The notes below the pieces were generated by a model. The model ran no database searches and was not told where the DNA came from. It was given only the letters and a program-made list of their open reading frames with translations. A program made the position numbers and the translations under genes. Of a stretch of 64,000 nt of DNA, positions 1 through 8,561 are shown one piece after another; position 1 is the stretch's first letter; each line of letters opens with the position of its first letter. Source of the stretch: Vibrio tasmaniensis (GTDB taxonomy: Bacteria > Pseudomonadota > Gammaproteobacteria > Enterobacterales > Vibrionaceae); the NCBI RefSeq assembly GCF_024347635.1, contig NZ_AP025510.1, positions 2,852,001 through 2,916,000 on the forward strand. The letters are read 5' to 3'.

Positions 1-2
1 AA

Positions 3-710
3 GAGATTGAAACTGAAAGCATTACACTAAGAGACCTCAGTCGCGAAAGACTAATGAATCGCAGAGCATGGGACATCACACCCAAAAACGTATACCAAGG
101 TATGGCGATCGATGCCCTGCTCGACCCTGATATTGATCTGGTGATTCTCACTGGCGCTGCTGGTAGTGGTAAGACACTGTTAGCCATGGCTGCTGCACTT
201 GAACAAACGATTGAACGTAAACAGTTCGATAAGATCATCGTAACCCGAAACACACCTGATATAGGTGAGTCGATAGGGTTTCTTCCGGGTACAGAGGAAG
301 AGAAGATGTTGCCTTGGTTAGCTGCAGTGACTGATACACTGGAAGCGCTGCACAAGAACGATCACTGCACAGAAGGCTCGATGAAGTACATCTGTGATAA
401 AGCCAATATCCAGTTCAAATCGATTAACTTTATGCGTGGCCGTTCAATTCAGAATGCATTTGTGCTTTTGGATGAGTGTCAGAACCTGACCGCTTCACAA
501 ATCAAAACCATCATCACCCGTTGTGGTGAAGGGACCAAAATTGTCTGCTCAGGTAACCTAGCGCAGATAGATTCTTCTTACTTAACCCCTGTGACTTCAG
601 GCTTAACCTACATGGTTGAGCGTTTTAAAAACTTCGAAGGCAGTGCCAACATCCACCTCAATGGTGTGGTGCGTAGCCGACTGGCTGAGTTCGCGGAAGA
701 GAACATGTAG
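3..710 (+). CDS. PhoH-family ATPase, C-terminal part (5' end outside window)
   Basis: The reading frame is open from base 3 with no convincing start, so the gene enters from the left edge. The 235 visible codons are a PhoH-type P-loop NTPase domain. It has a Walker A GAAGSGKT about 50 residues in, the family stretch VTRNTPDIGESIGFLPG, and a Walker B-like FVLLDECQN. It also has a sensor-like KIVCSGNLAQID. Full-length relatives of this type (YlaK/PhoH2) carry an N-terminal PIN RNase domain before the ATPase, which would lie outside the window. The family is implicated in RNA unwinding and cleavage, but the cellular role in Vibrio is not settled. The gene converges on tldD, and the terminator between them is split by an IS4 element. 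Confidence 0.85.
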   Translation, partial: EIETESITLRDLSRERLMNRRAWDITPKNVYQGMAIDALLDPDIDLVILTGAAGSGKTLLAMAAALEQTIERKQFDKIIVTRNTPDIGESIGFLPGTEEEKMLPWLAAVTDTLEALHKNDHCTEGSMKYICDKANIQFKSINFMRGRSIQNAFVLLDECQNLTASQIKTIITRCGEGTKIVCSGNLAQIDSSYLTPVTSGLTYMVERFKNFEGSANIHLNGVVRSRLAEFAEENM

Positions 711-828
711 ACTCTGCGCGCTCACAGAACCAGTAACCCATAAGCAAAGAACAAAAAGCAAAAAGCGCCTCACAATAGAGTAATGCCGATCGTTTAAGAA
801 GACTTGAACGATCTTGCAGTTAGCAGAT

Positions 829-861
829 AATCCCCATCAACAACGTTGATGGGGATTTTTT
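829..861 (+). terminator. Perfect hairpin with T tract abutting the IS4 transposase start
   Basis: A 13-bp perfect stem (829-841 with 845-857, loop aac) runs into six T residues that end one base before the ATG at 862. The same structure can act as an intrinsic terminator against transcription entering from phoH and can hide the translation start. No Shine-Dalgarno sequence is free upstream of the ATG. Protecting a transposase gene from outside transcription is a known strategy of IS elements such as IS10 and IS50. Its use here is inferred. Confidence 0.65.
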
Positions 862-2184
862 ATGCTTGAACAAGAATTAGCAATGGCACACGAGACCATT
901 GAAGATGCCGACAATTATGAATCTGTCGTCGACGCCATTCAGATTGAGTGGATAGAACAAGCTCTTCTTGAAACCAATAAAGCGAGCATAAGACGACGCC
1001 GACTTCCCGCTCAGCAAGCTGTCTGGTTAGTTATTTGGATGGGGCTGCAACGCAACATGTCTATCAAAGAGGTATGCAGTTCATTAGACATTGCACTTCA
1101 GCCTAAACCTGAAGATAGCTGGTCTCGTGTTGCACCCAGTGTCCTAACTGATTCACGCCGACGTCTAGATGAGAGTCCGTTAGCGGCTCTGTTTCACACA
1201 ACGGTAAAGGCTTGGAACGGAGATATCCTTCAACAAGACAAAGACTTAGAGCTTAATGTTCTTGCTGTCGATGGAACAACATTTCGGTGTCAGGATTCCC
1301 CAGAGAACGCTGAACAATTTGGGTTCATCTCCAAAAAATTGAAACCTTACCCTCAACTTCGTTTAGTCGCTTTGATGTCAACAGAAACTCGAATGATTAT
1401 GGGGGCGGCTTTTGATGGTTGTCATGTCGGTGAAACGACCTTAGCTAAGCGCCTATTCAATGACATCCCCGCACACTCATTGACCTTATTTGATCGTTGT
1501 TATTTCTCGGCAGACCTTTTGCTGTCCTGGCAAGAGAGTGCGGAAAATGCGCACTGGTTAATGCCTGCAAAACGTAAACTACGCTATGAAGTGTTGGAGA
1601 AATATGCGGAGAACGACATGCTTATCTCAATGCCTATCTCTCCTCAAGCTCAACGGCAGAATCCGAATTTACCCGCACGTTGGGAAGCCAGATTAGTCCT
1701 ATATCAAGAGCCAAAAGGTGAGATAAAAGGTTTTATTACTTCACTTACAGACCCTAGTAAATACTCGCTAGAAAGCCTGCTGCGTATTTATTGGCAACGC
1801 TGGGAGATAGAAGAAGGTTATGGTGAAATTAAACAGACTCAACTGCAAAGTCACGTCACTTTACGAAGTCGTTTTTCTGCCGGTGTGAAGCAAGAGCTTT
1901 GGGGCGTATTACTTGCCTATAACTTAGTGCGATTAGAGATGGTTAAGATAGCTTCAGAAGCCGGGGTTCGAGCGACTAGGGTCAGTTTTACCGCCGCAAT
2001 TAACCTTATTGATGCGCAATTACGTTGGTTAGCTTTAAGTCCAGACGGAACTCTACCTGTAAAACTGAAAAGGATGAGAGAAAGTTTGAGTCACTTCATT
2101 CTTCCAGATAAAAGAAAGGACCGAACGTTTCCACGTTCAGTCCTCTTTGTCCCAGCCAAATATCCGTTCAGATTCAAGCAGTAA
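862..2184 (+). CDS. IS4-family transposase
   Basis: This is a 440-residue DDE transposase that fills the IS4 element. The catalytic aspartates are in LAVDGTTF (about residue 138) and LFDRCYFS (about 213). The glutamate lies in YWQRWEIEEGYGEIK, which fits the IS4-family Y-(2)-R-(3)-E-(6)-K signature exactly. The following QELWGVLLAYNLVR is also typical of IS4. Length agrees with E. coli IS4 transposase (about 442). No stop or frameshift interrupts it, so it may be active. The start given is the first ATG, directly after a strong hairpin. An internal ATG at codon 8 (MAHETIED) is an alternative start that would leave more room for ribosome binding. Confidence 0.93.
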   Translation: MLEQELAMAHETIEDADNYESVVDAIQIEWIEQALLETNKASIRRRRLPAQQAVWLVIWMGLQRNMSIKEVCSSLDIALQPKPEDSWSRVAPSVLTDSRRRLDESPLAALFHTTVKAWNGDILQQDKDLELNVLAVDGTTFRCQDSPENAEQFGFISKKLKPYPQLRLVALMSTETRMIMGAAFDGCHVGETTLAKRLFNDIPAHSLTLFDRCYFSADLLLSWQESAENAHWLMPAKRKLRYEVLEKYAENDMLISMPISPQAQRQNPNLPARWEARLVLYQEPKGEIKGFITSLTDPSKYSLESLLRIYWQRWEIEEGYGEIKQTQLQSHVTLRSRFSAGVKQELWGVLLAYNLVRLEMVKIASEAGVRATRVSFTAAINLIDAQLRWLALSPDGTLPVKLKRMRESLSHFILPDKRKDRTFPRSVLFVPAKYPFRFKQ

Positions 2185-2265
2185 TGCTTATCCGAACGGC
2201 ATTACCTCACAATAGAGGCGCTTTTCAATTTATCTTTATAGTGATTTTTCAGAGGCTAATCTGCT

Positions 2266-3711
2266 TTACTCAGTACCACCGACGGTTAGCGAGTCTAGCT
2301 TCAATGTTGGCTGACCAACACCCACTGGCACACTTTGACCAGCCTTACCACACACACCAACACCACGGTCAATGCTTAGGTCATTACCGACCATAGACAC
2401 CTGCTGCATTGCTTCGATACCAGAACCGATCAACGTCGCGCCCTTCACTGGGTGAGTGATCTTGCCGTTTTCAATCATGTACGCTTCAGAAGCTGAGAAC
2501 ACAAACTTACCTGATGTGATATCAACCTGACCGCCACCGAAGTTCGGTGCGTAGATGCCTTTCTCAACCGTTGCAATGATCTCTTCCGGTGTGTGTTGGC
2601 CCGGCAGCATGTATGTATTCGTCATACGTGGCATTGGAAGATGCGCGTAAGACTCACGACGACCATTACCTGTCGGAGCAACACCCATTAGACGAGCATT
2701 CAGCTTGTCTTGCATGTAACCTTTTAGGATGCCATTTTCGATTAGCGTATTGTACTGACCGTTAACACCTTCATCATCCACATTCAATGAACCACGAAGA
2801 TCCGTTAATGTACCGTCATCAACAATCGTACATAGGCTTGATGTAACTTGCTCGCCGATCTTGCCAGAAAATACTGAAGACTCTTTACGGTTGAAATCAC
2901 CTTCTAAACCGTGGCCTACCGCTTCATGCAGTAGAACGCCCGGCCAACCAGAACCAAGAACCACAGGCATTGCACCAGCAGGCGCAGCAACCGCTTCAAG
3001 GTTAACTAATGCCTGGCGAATCGCTTCATCAGCGAATTGGTAAGCAACTTGAGAACCGTTGGCATCACTTAAGAAGAAATCGTAACCAAAACGACCACCG
3101 CCACCGGCACTGCCACGTTCACGACGATCGCCTTTCTGTGCCAGTACGCTGATAGATAAACGAACAAGCGGGCGAATATCACCAGCGAAAGTACCATCAG
3201 TTGCCGCAACAAGCATCTGTTCATGTACACCACTTAGGCTTACCGATACTTCAGTCACCATAGGCTCTTTAGTACGAATGTAAGCATCAAGCGCTTTAAG
3301 TAATTCTGTCTTTTGCTGTTTTTCCCAGCTTGCTAGCGGGTTAACTGCATCATAGTAAGCTTGGTTAGAGTTACGCTTGAAAGCTTGTACCTTACCGTTT
3401 TGGCCTTGCTTAGCGATACCGCGAGCCGCGATTGCACTCTGTTTAAGGCCATCCAATTGGATTTGGTCAGAGTAAGCAAAACCGGTTTTTTCACCAGAGA
3501 CCGCTCGTACACCAAGACCACAATCGATATTGAAAGAGCCGTCTTTAATAATACTGTCTTCTAGCACTAAAGATTCGTGCCAGCTTGACTGAAAGTAGAT
3601 ATCAGCATAATCAATTTGGCGGGTAGCAATGCTCGCCAATGTATCTGCGATGTTTTGCTCCGTCAGCCCTGTTGGGTTCAGTAGCGCTTCTTCAATTTGA
3701 TTGATGCTCAT
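2266..3711 (-). CDS. tldD: Metalloprotease TldD
   Basis: TldD pairs with TldE (PmbA) in a heterodimeric zinc protease. In E. coli it matures microcin B17, degrades the CcdA antitoxin and cleaves unfolded peptides. The protein is 481 residues, as in E. coli. The metal site HEAVGH is visible, with H262, E263 and H267 by codon count. The glycine-rich stretch [17 protein letters not shown] of the C-terminal lobe is also present. The gene closes the mreBCD-maf-rng-yhdP-amidase-tldD run on the minus strand, 19 bp after the amidase gene. Its downstream terminator is interrupted by the IS4 insertion. The partner tldE is not in this window. Confidence 0.96.
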   Translation of the reverse strand: MSINQIEEALLNPTGLTEQNIADTLASIATRQIDYADIYFQSSWHESLVLEDSIIKDGSFNIDCGLGVRAVSGEKTGFAYSDQIQLDGLKQSAIAARGIAKQGQNGKVQAFKRNSNQAYYDAVNPLASWEKQQKTELLKALDAYIRTKEPMVTEVSVSLSGVHEQMLVAATDGTFAGDIRPLVRLSISVLAQKGDRRERGSAGGGGRFGYDFFLSDANGSQVAYQFADEAIRQALVNLEAVAAPAGAMPVVLGSGWPGVLLHEAVGHGLEGDFNRKESSVFSGKIGEQVTSSLCTIVDDGTLTDLRGSLNVDDEGVNGQYNTLIENGILKGYMQDKLNARLMGVAPTGNGRRESYAHLPMPRMTNTYMLPGQHTPEEIIATVEKGIYAPNFGGGQVDITSGKFVFSASEAYMIENGKITHPVKGATLIGSGIEAMQQVSMVGNDLSIDRGVGVCGKAGQSVPVGVGQPTLKLDSLTVGGTE

Positions 3712-3730
3712 AAATGGCTCTTATTTGTAA

Positions 3731-4543
3731 TTAAAATTGATTGGTAAATCGAGAATGCTGCGCAATTGGCATATTTTGCCTGATTGATTCGCAACTGGAT
3801 GTGTCTATCTCAACCACCATACTTTTAGGATCTTGGTCTAGCTGTGCAACCACTCGTCCCCATGGATCAACCACCATTGAGTGTCCCCATGTTTCTCTTT
3901 GGCAAGGGTGATTTCCGCCTTGCCCTACCGCGATAATCCACGATTGCGTTTCGATCGCGCGGCATCTTAATAATGCTTCCCAGTGAGCTTGCCCTGTTAC
4001 TGCGGTAAAAGCTGCCGGTACCACTATGATTTGTGCACCTTGCTTGCGTAACTCTGAATACAAGTGCGGAAAGCGCACATCATAACAAATACTCAAACCT
4101 AAGCGACCAAAAGGCGTTTCCGTTGTTACCACTCGGTCACCGGGCGTGAAAATATCCGATTCTCGATAGCACTTATGTGCATCAGCAACATCCACATCAA
4201 ACATGTGTAACTTATCGTAATGGGCCACTAGACAACCAAAATCATCAATCACCAAGGTTGTGGTAGTCACGCCTTTAGCTGTGCTTATCGGCATACTGCC
4301 AATAACAATCCAAATTCGGTAAAGCTTTGCTAGCTCAGAGACTTTCTTTTGCAGTGGGCCATCATTTAGAGGCTCAGCATACTGGTGATAGTCGGCTTTA
4401 CTGCCAAAGACTAACGCGTTTTCAGGGCACACAACCCACTTAGCCCCCAACTCTTTGCACTTTGCTACTTCTTGAGCAAGATAATCAAAGTTCAAGTCAG
4501 GGCGAGGGCCTGATGTCATTTGAATCAACCCAACACAATCCAT
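3731..4543 (-). CDS. Nitrilase-superfamily amidase (Nit-like carbon-nitrogen hydrolase)
   Basis: This cytoplasmic carbon-nitrogen hydrolase of about 270 residues has the Glu-Lys-Cys catalytic triad. E41 is in CPENAL, K111 in YDKLHMFD and C153 in SICYDVRFP. The CYDVRFP context resembles the Nit1 / deaminated-glutathione amidase branch, which removes the amide from by-products of transamination of glutathione. That exact substrate is inferred. The start is placed at the ATG at 4543, because an aggag sequence lies 8 bases upstream. The ATG seven codons earlier (4564) would put that ribosome site inside the gene. It sits between yhdP and tldD, as in other vibrios. Confidence 0.88.
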   Translation of the reverse strand: MDCVGLIQMTSGPRPDLNFDYLAQEVAKCKELGAKWVVCPENALVFGSKADYHQYAEPLNDGPLQKKVSELAKLYRIWIVIGSMPISTAKGVTTTTLVIDDFGCLVAHYDKLHMFDVDVADAHKCYRESDIFTPGDRVVTTETPFGRLGLSICYDVRFPHLYSELRKQGAQIIVVPAAFTAVTGQAHWEALLRCRAIETQSWIIAVGQGGNHPCQRETWGHSMVVDPWGRVVAQLDQDPKSMVVEIDTSSCESIRQNMPIAQHSRFTNQF

Positions 4544-4613
4544 GTGTATCGCTCCTCCATTCATTATGATTCAGAAATCAGCATTTCACCGTATATTAGC
4601 TGATTAGGATACT

Positions 4614-4693
4614 AAGGTCTTTTCGGCTAATTTAAGGTTCATTTGGCTAATTTAAGGCTTATTCGGCCAATTTAAGGCTTATTCGGCCAATTT
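4614..4693 (-). repeat. 20-bp tandem repeat, four copies, spanning the yhdP stop codon
   Basis: Four contiguous 20-bp units lie at 4614-4633, 4634-4653, 4654-4673 and 4674-4693. The two nearest yhdP are identical (plus-strand aaggcttattcggccaattt) and the outer two have diverged by several bases. The innermost unit encodes the last residues of YhdP (KLAE) and its TAA. The outer three lie in the 3' untranslated region. This looks like successive duplication of the gene's 3' end. Confidence 0.9.
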
Positions 4694-7600
4694 TCTGAGT
4701 TTTTCTGGTAGCTGGAATTCTCCAGAACTGCGAGAAAGTTCGCTCACTGTCGGTGAATCCAACGGCCCTTTCACCGAATAATTAACTTGGGTGAAGACTT
4801 CAACAACCGGTGAAATAACCGTCGTCACCGCTAACACGTATAGCGCCGTTTGAGGCGTTACCGCAAAGGCCGTTAATACTGGAATCCCGGAGGTGATATC
4901 TGGGGTAAAGTTCACTTCAGCATCGACCTGGCGCGTGTTGAGGTTGGCGATACCTTTTATTTTCATCTCACCGGCGACTGCGTCCATATTGAGATCATTG
5001 GTCAGGAAGATACCATTTTGAATCTCGCCTGTACCTGTGATGCTGTTGAATGCCATGCCATTATCAAATACGTCCGAGAAATCGAGCTGCATCTTCCGGA
5101 TAATCGAATCTAGGCTAAATAGCCCCAGCAATCGAGCTGCCCCACTCACATCCGAGATAATACCTTTACCAAACTTGGTTTTTACGTTGCCATCAAGGGT
5201 ATCCATTTTGATCCCCCAAGGCGAGCCATCCCAATTCAATTGACCTTCTAACTCAAAGGGCGCTTTTTGAATCCCGGAAGTAATACCGAAGCGTTCCATT
5301 AACTCGCTGTTGTTTTCACCTTCAACATCAAGAGTTAGCGATGAATGACTCTTATCGCCTTGCAACTCCCACCAGCCACTGATATCCGCTTTGTTGCCGC
5401 CGCTTCGAACCTGGATCTTATTCCACTCAATTCGATTTTCCTTCCTCGTCATTTCAACATCGACCTTGCCAACCTTGTACCCTTGTAGCCAGAAGTCGTT
5501 CAGGGTCAGCGTCAAATTCGGCATCGCATCATGGATCTTTCTATCCAACTCAGAGATCAATGGTGCTTCTTGCGCCTTACGTTGTAGGAGTTGCTCTTGG
5601 TTTTCCTTGTCACTCCATTCAGGAACAAACAGATGCAGGCGATCCAATGAAACCGTCAAATCATAAGGAGGCAAGTAATTGATATCCCCTTCTAGCTCTT
5701 GACTAGAGACTTCCATTTGCCACGCCTTTTTGTTCTTTCGAGCGCTAAAGTCGACATCATTCCAAGAAATACCACCTAAAATCAGTTCCTTACTTTCAAA
5801 GGTGATGCGACTAGGGGCTGGGATAGTTGGCGTGTTCATCTGACTAAGGGCAGCATCCGATGGTTGCACAGGCTCCATGACCACTGACAGCCAGTCATCG
5901 GCATTGAACTTGTCAGTACGAATCAAGGCATGATGGCCGACCACGGGACTAATTTTGTAGCCACCACGACCAAGGACTAAATTGGTCGCCGTTAATTCAG
6001 GAACATCGCCGGAAATATCAATCTCAGCTTGGTATTTAGTGCTCGGCAATTGCAGACGCGCGGTAATCGATTCTTGATTGCCCGAGGCTTGTAGCCTTGC
6101 CGAACCACTTTCTAATGACTTTTTGGCTAATGGGTATGGGTAATCACTCGCTAAGTATTTGAGGTCTGACTGTAAGTCGAGTTGGTAAGTAAAACCAATA
6201 TCATTAAGCTGAATATCGATCTGGCTTTGCCATTGTGCATGACCCGACAAACGGCTTAACCACTGCTCTCCGACATAAGGTTTTAGAGGATTGACGTCCC
6301 AATCACCTAACACATCAAGATCCACTGCATAGCCAGGTCCATCATTAAGACCTTTAAAATCAACCGAGATGCCTTGATCAAGTAAATCGGCTGCAAGACC
6401 ACTTGCTGTCACGATATCATTATCAAATTCAATACGACCAGTGGTGTTCTCTAGCACCATTGGTGGAGCTTCAATCTCAACATGGTTACCACTCAGATCT
6501 GCATATCCCCACGCTCTAGGTTCTTGTTCAGAATCAAACGGAATATTAAGCTGGAACTCAGAAGAGACATCACCACTCACTTTAAGTGCGGTTAACGCAG
6601 CACCCACAGAATCTACGAGTGGCGAAGCAGTCATGTAATTTCGAACTGCATTACCAGACGCCGTTGCTTTAGCTTCAATTTCGATATGACCACCTTCCCC
6701 TAAATAAGGAATACGACCAGTAATTCGATCTGCCGTCACATCCATCAGTTGAGCTGAGCGAGAGTCTAAATACATCGCATCATCTTCAAACAACAGATCA
6801 AGTTGAAGGTCGGTTATCAAGGGCCACGCGGTATCGAAGCTGAACTTAGCATCTTCTAACCGAGCCCAAACTTGGAAAACACCATCATGATTGGTATACG
6901 GGTATTGAGCTAATTCACCATGCCACAGTAATTTAACAGTGTCGGCTTTGCCCGCTTGAATCGCCGTAGAAAGGTAATCGGTTAAGTCTTGGCCAAGTGC
7001 CAATGTCGGTAAATAGCGCCATGTTTCACCGACGTTGTAAGCGTCTGCTTCGCCATAAAAAGAAAGGTAAGGGCTAGCGTCATTTGGAAAGTCCAAGCGA
7101 AATGCGCCTAGTACTTGTAAATCTGGCGTGGCTGCGGTGATTTTATCCGACCAAAGCTTCCAACCGTTTTCATCCTGCTGCCAAACAATGTCAACCTGAC
7201 CTTGTTTGATATTTAGAGGGGCTTGGAAAACATCGCCATAAGGAAATACATCATCAATAACATGTAAGCTGGCTTTCGCTTCAGATGCAGAACCAAAAAC
7301 ACTGCCAGACACTTGGCTAAAGCCTGGAACTAACTCCCATTGCTCGATAGCCATATCAGAAAAACTCGCAGAATAACGCAAGCTTTCGATGCCTGAACCC
7401 ATGGAGACGCGAATGTCAGAAACCAAACCGCCTGGAGCCAACGAGCTCATCATTTGCGTGGATTGTTCGGAATCTGGTAACAGCTTAATCAACGGAGTAA
7501 TGGCTGCAATGTCCAACTCAGAAACGTTGAGCTGCCACGGGCCTTTATTCCACTTAAGTGCGACATCGAGTTCTGGCCAAGGCCTGTCATCCGTTCTTAG

Positions 7601-8551
7601 ATTTAGTGAGTGACCATTTACCTGCCATCCACCATCAATTGGTGATAATTTAAAAACACCCGACTCAAGCATCAAGTCATGTTGACCATCTTCATTCCAA
7701 GTCAGTTCTGAAGGTAATACCTCAACATAAGCGCTAACTGGCTTGCTATTTCGTAGCGTTAGCCAGCTATTCAAGCTCACCGTGCCCGTCTCAATGCCGG
7801 ATTCTGCCTGCATATAACGAGTTAACCAAGGCATTACTGAGATACTATCCGCGCTGACATAAAACTCGCCCGTCATATCAGTTAAAGAACCACCATCAAC
7901 AAAGTTAGCACTTACTGACAAAGAGTTGAGATTAGCGTCTTTAATACTTACTACACCCTCCGCAAGGTGATGTTTACCTGAGTTTTGCCATTTTAAAGTT
8001 TCGATATCAAGCTGACGTTCTTCACCAGAGATAGTGCGATATAGAAGAGAAGAATCTTTAGCGGTCACATCCACCAAAGTTTTTAGAAGTAAATTGTCCA
8101 GCTCCTGTATGACTCGCTTGGAAGAGCCGGGGTCTTTAGGTTCATCTTTACCGTTTTGCCCGGCAAATAGATCAATTGAGCGGATGTCGAGATACATTTG
8201 ATTCATGACTAAGTCGGCCACAACCGGACGCATCTGCACGACCGATTGAATCAAGTCAAACTCAACTTCAACACGCTCAACAGAGAAAGCCACATCTTCT
8301 GCGTTGGGAAGGCTAGCCTTAACACCTTGCAGAGCAATAGAGGGGTGAGTGTTACGCCAAAAACCACCCACATCTTGAATAGAAAAATCAAAACCGGAAT
8401 GTTGGTTTACCCAAAGCTCAATTTCAGATTGATACTTATTTAAATTGGGTAAGGCTACACGCAGTGTAGTGACAGCAATGGCTAGTGTTACTAAGAGAGT
8501 AACCACTAGCCATAGACATGTACGCAGAATCAGAGTAACGCTTGAACTCAC
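4679..8551 (-). CDS. yhdP: YhdP, AsmA-like inter-membrane phospholipid transport protein
   Basis: YhdP is a very large inner-membrane-anchored protein of the AsmA/TamB class. With TamB and YdbH in E. coli it is thought to bridge the periplasm and carry phospholipids to the outer membrane. The 1290-residue product (E. coli about 1266) has one N-terminal membrane segment near residues 5-30. A long beta-rich periplasmic body follows. The C-terminal AsmA-like end contains GLFSLDSIIRKMQLDF and TDFxxP-type repeats. It starts at GTG (8551), 10 bp downstream of the rng stop. Its final codons lie in a 20-bp tandem repeat. It sits in the conserved mreBCD-maf-rng-yhdP-tldD run. Confidence 0.93.
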   Translation of the reverse strand: MSSSVTLILRTCLWLVVTLLVTLAIAVTTLRVALPNLNKYQSEIELWVNQHSGFDFSIQDVGGFWRNTHPSIALQGVKASLPNAEDVAFSVERVEVEFDLIQSVVQMRPVVADLVMNQMYLDIRSIDLFAGQNGKDEPKDPGSSKRVIQELDNLLLKTLVDVTAKDSSLLYRTISGEERQLDIETLKWQNSGKHHLAEGVVSIKDANLNSLSVSANFVDGGSLTDMTGEFYVSADSISVMPWLTRYMQAESGIETGTVSLNSWLTLRNSKPVSAYVEVLPSELTWNEDGQHDLMLESGVFKLSPIDGGWQVNGHSLNLRTDDRPWPELDVALKWNKGPWQLNVSELDIAAITPLIKLLPDSEQSTQMMSSLAPGGLVSDIRVSMGSGIESLRYSASFSDMAIEQWELVPGFSQVSGSVFGSASEAKASLHVIDDVFPYGDVFQAPLNIKQGQVDIVWQQDENGWKLWSDKITAATPDLQVLGAFRLDFPNDASPYLSFYGEADAYNVGETWRYLPTLALGQDLTDYLSTAIQAGKADTVKLLWHGELAQYPYTNHDGVFQVWARLEDAKFSFDTAWPLITDLQLDLLFEDDAMYLDSRSAQLMDVTADRITGRIPYLGEGGHIEIEAKATASGNAVRNYMTASPLVDSVGAALTALKVSGDVSSEFQLNIPFDSEQEPRAWGYADLSGNHVEIEAPPMVLENTTGRIEFDNDIVTASGLAADLLDQGISVDFKGLNDGPGYAVDLDVLGDWDVNPLKPYVGEQWLSRLSGHAQWQSQIDIQLNDIGFTYQLDLQSDLKYLASDYPYPLAKKSLESGSARLQASGNQESITARLQLPSTKYQAEIDISGDVPELTATNLVLGRGGYKISPVVGHHALIRTDKFNADDWLSVVMEPVQPSDAALSQMNTPTIPAPSRITFESKELILGGISWNDVDFSARKNKKAWQMEVSSQELEGDINYLPPYDLTVSLDRLHLFVPEWSDKENQEQLLQRKAQEAPLISELDRKIHDAMPNLTLTLNDFWLQGYKVGKVDVEMTRKENRIEWNKIQVRSGGNKADISGWWELQGDKSHSSLTLDVEGENNSELMERFGITSGIQKAPFELEGQLNWDGSPWGIKMDTLDGNVKTKFGKGIISDVSGAARLLGLFSLDSIIRKMQLDFSDVFDNGMAFNSITGTGEIQNGIFLTNDLNMDAVAGEMKIKGIANLNTRQVDAEVNFTPDITSGIPVLTAFAVTPQTALYVLAVTTVISPVVEVFTQVNYSVKGPLDSPTVSELSRSSGEFQLPEKLRKLAE

Positions 8552-8561
8552 AAAATATCCA

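Larger units (their letters stand above)
781..2204 (+). mobile_element. IS4-family insertion sequence, complete (1424 bp)
   Basis: The ends are imperfect 18-bp inverted repeats, taatgccgatcgtttaag on the left and taatgccgttcggataag read inward from the right (15 of 18 match). A 13-bp target duplication, cctcacaatagag, flanks the element at 768-780 and 2205-2217. Length, end sequence and 13-bp duplication all resemble E. coli IS4 as I recall it (about 1426 bp, 18-bp ends starting TAATGCCGATC). The two target copies are identical and the transposase is intact, so the insertion looks recent. It sits in the hairpin of the phoH/tldD terminator. Confidence 0.93.
761..2225. terminator. Intrinsic terminator split by IS4 insertion
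   Basis: Removing the IS and one target copy rejoins the arms at 761-771 (aaaagcgcctc) and 2215-2225 (gaggcgctttt). They form a perfect 11-bp stem with a 6-nt loop (acaata), A-rich on one side and T-rich on the other. This is a bidirectional terminator for the convergent phoH and tldD genes. As it stands, each side keeps only one full arm, so termination at this site should be lost. Confidence 0.8.

Noticed and set aside
2184..2396. 70-codon frame directly after the IS4 transposase
   Set aside because: It starts inside the IS end and runs antisense into tldD, so it is a by-product of the insertion.
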